The notes beneath the pieces were generated by a model. The model saw nothing but the letters and a program-made list of their open reading frames with translations, made no database searches and was not told where the DNA came from. A DNA stretch of 14,594 nt from Kiritimatiellia bacterium (GTDB lineage Bacteria; Verrucomicrobiota; Kiritimatiellia; RFP12; DVOR01). Below, piece by piece: positions 13,927 through 14,594 of the stretch. The stretch spans positions 1-14,594 of the forward strand of contig JAFTHG010000232.1 of assembly GCA_017457555.1 (NCBI GenBank), given 5' to 3'. Made by a program: the position numbers and the translations under genes. Numbering within the stretch: position 1 is the stretch's first letter; every line of letters starts with the position of its first letter.

Positions 13927-14523
13927 TCAATCGCGCAAACGGAAGGCGCAATGGTAGATGGGATCGCCTTTGGAGAGGAAGAGTCTTTCAAAGTCGGTCT
14001 GCTCATCTGCTTCACGAATCAGGGGCGCAATCTCTTCAAAACGGTTGTCTTCGGAGAGAAAGCGGTACATTTCCTTAAAATAGTCTTCGTGGTCAGTCGA
14101 GATATACATAATCCCACCGGGCACAAAAATCCGCGTCAGCGTGTCACACATCTCCCGTTGGAAGAAGCGGTTCTTGTGATGACGCCGCTTGGGCCATGGG
14201 TCTGGGAAGAAGAGATACATCGCCTTGACGCAGTGATCGGGCAGCACTTCCCGTACAAATCGCCCGGCTTCTACACGCACAAAGGTCAAATTCTGGAGCT
14301 CACCGTGCTGCGCTTTACGCGAACAGCGCCGCAAACGCTCCATCATCCGCTCCACGGCGAGGTAGGGCTGTTCCGGATTTTTGGTAGCACGGGCGGCAAT
14401 GAAGCGGCCGTTTCCACATCCGATTTCGAGTTCAATCGGGGGCATTCCGGGGGCGAGTGCCGGGATATCGAGTGTGGGTTCGTCTGCTTTAAGCTCTATT
14501 ACATGGGGCAAAATCTCATTCAT
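13927..14523 (-). CDS. trmB: tRNA (guanine-N7-)-methyltransferase
   Basis: TrmB methylates G46 in the tRNA variable loop, using S-adenosylmethionine. The 198-residue product has the AdoMet motif LEIGCGNGRF (32-41) and the family signature FFPDPWPKRRHHKNR (105-119), which binds tRNA and contains the catalytic Asp. The C-terminal TDFE plus K segment (TDFERLFLSKG) is also typical. It starts at the ATG at 14523, with no Shine-Dalgarno site but a promoter placed 6 nt upstream. It is a normal bacterial-length enzyme and leads a two-gene operon with the amidohydrolase gene. Confidence 0.93.
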   Translation of the reverse strand: MNEILPHVIELKADEPTLDIPALAPGMPPIELEIGCGNGRFIAARATKNPEQPYLAVERMMERLRRCSRKAQHGELQNLTFVRVEAGRFVREVLPDHCVKAMYLFFPDPWPKRRHHKNRFFQREMCDTLTRIFVPGGIMYISTDHEDYFKEMYRFLSEDNRFEEIAPLIREADEQTDFERLFLSKGDPIYHCAFRLRD

Positions 14524-14529
14524 ACCACT

Positions 14530-14556
14530 ATTTTAGCACATTTGATTGGCTGTCAA
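14530..14556 (-). promoter_or_regulatory. trmB promoter, placed for a leaderless transcript
   Basis: On the minus strand a perfect -35 TTGACA (14556-14551) and an extended -10 TGCTAAAAT (-10 box 14535-14530) are 15 bp apart. The -10 ends 6 nt before the ATG at 14523, so transcription would begin at the start codon itself. The 15-bp spacer is short but tolerated with an extended -10. Confidence 0.5.
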
Positions 14557-14594
14557 TTCCGATTCCATCGGATGTAAAAGAAAACATCCCGCTG

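Overview
The window looks like chromosome from a diderm bacterium of roughly even base composition. A lipoprotein signal peptide, a UDP-galactopyranose mutase, a LysM lipoprotein and a signal peptidase I of the 'TGSMQPTLYGI' type support this. The signal peptidase form and the carboxynorspermidine decarboxylase make a Verrucomicrobia/Kiritimatiellota/Lentisphaerota-like (PVC) host plausible, but that assignment is inference. Most genes carry a purine-rich Shine-Dalgarno site; at least two seem to have none.

Layout. Positions 1-972 hold no convincing protein gene. They contain a degenerate 22-bp tandem repeat, a good sigma70-type promoter (489-517) followed by foldable RNA, and a second extended -10 promoter (762-770). 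The second promoter is followed at once by a 178-nt segment (775-952) that folds into a four-way junction with no unpaired junction bases. This is the leader of an AT-rich type II restriction-modification operon: a D12-class (alpha) N6-adenine methyltransferase (973-2088) and an EcoRI-family endonuclease (2092-2808). A TatD-family metal-dependent DNase follows.

From 3816 to 6676 four genes overlap by a few bases each: a short hypothetical protein, a single-span membrane protein, a RssA-like patatin phospholipase and signal peptidase I. UDP-galactopyranose mutase (glf) follows 26 nt later. A LysM lipoprotein with its own promoter comes next and ends in a clear terminator (8901-8932). Then come a small tail-anchored membrane protein and nspC (carboxynorspermidine decarboxylase). 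nspC runs toward a minus-strand Orn/Lys/Arg decarboxylase, so the two convergent genes form a polyamine pair. The right end is all minus strand: a 56-aa 2[4Fe-4S] ferredoxin with promoter and terminator, and a trmB-amidohydrolase operon.

The most interesting part is the leader of the restriction-modification operon. No controller (C) protein gene is visible. The loop-proximal 5' strand of the long hairpin repeats exactly, over 9 nt, the methyltransferase ribosome-binding site. The hairpin's 3' strand could therefore pair with either copy. This suggests RNA-level control of methyltransferase translation. It rests on sequence inspection and manual folding only.
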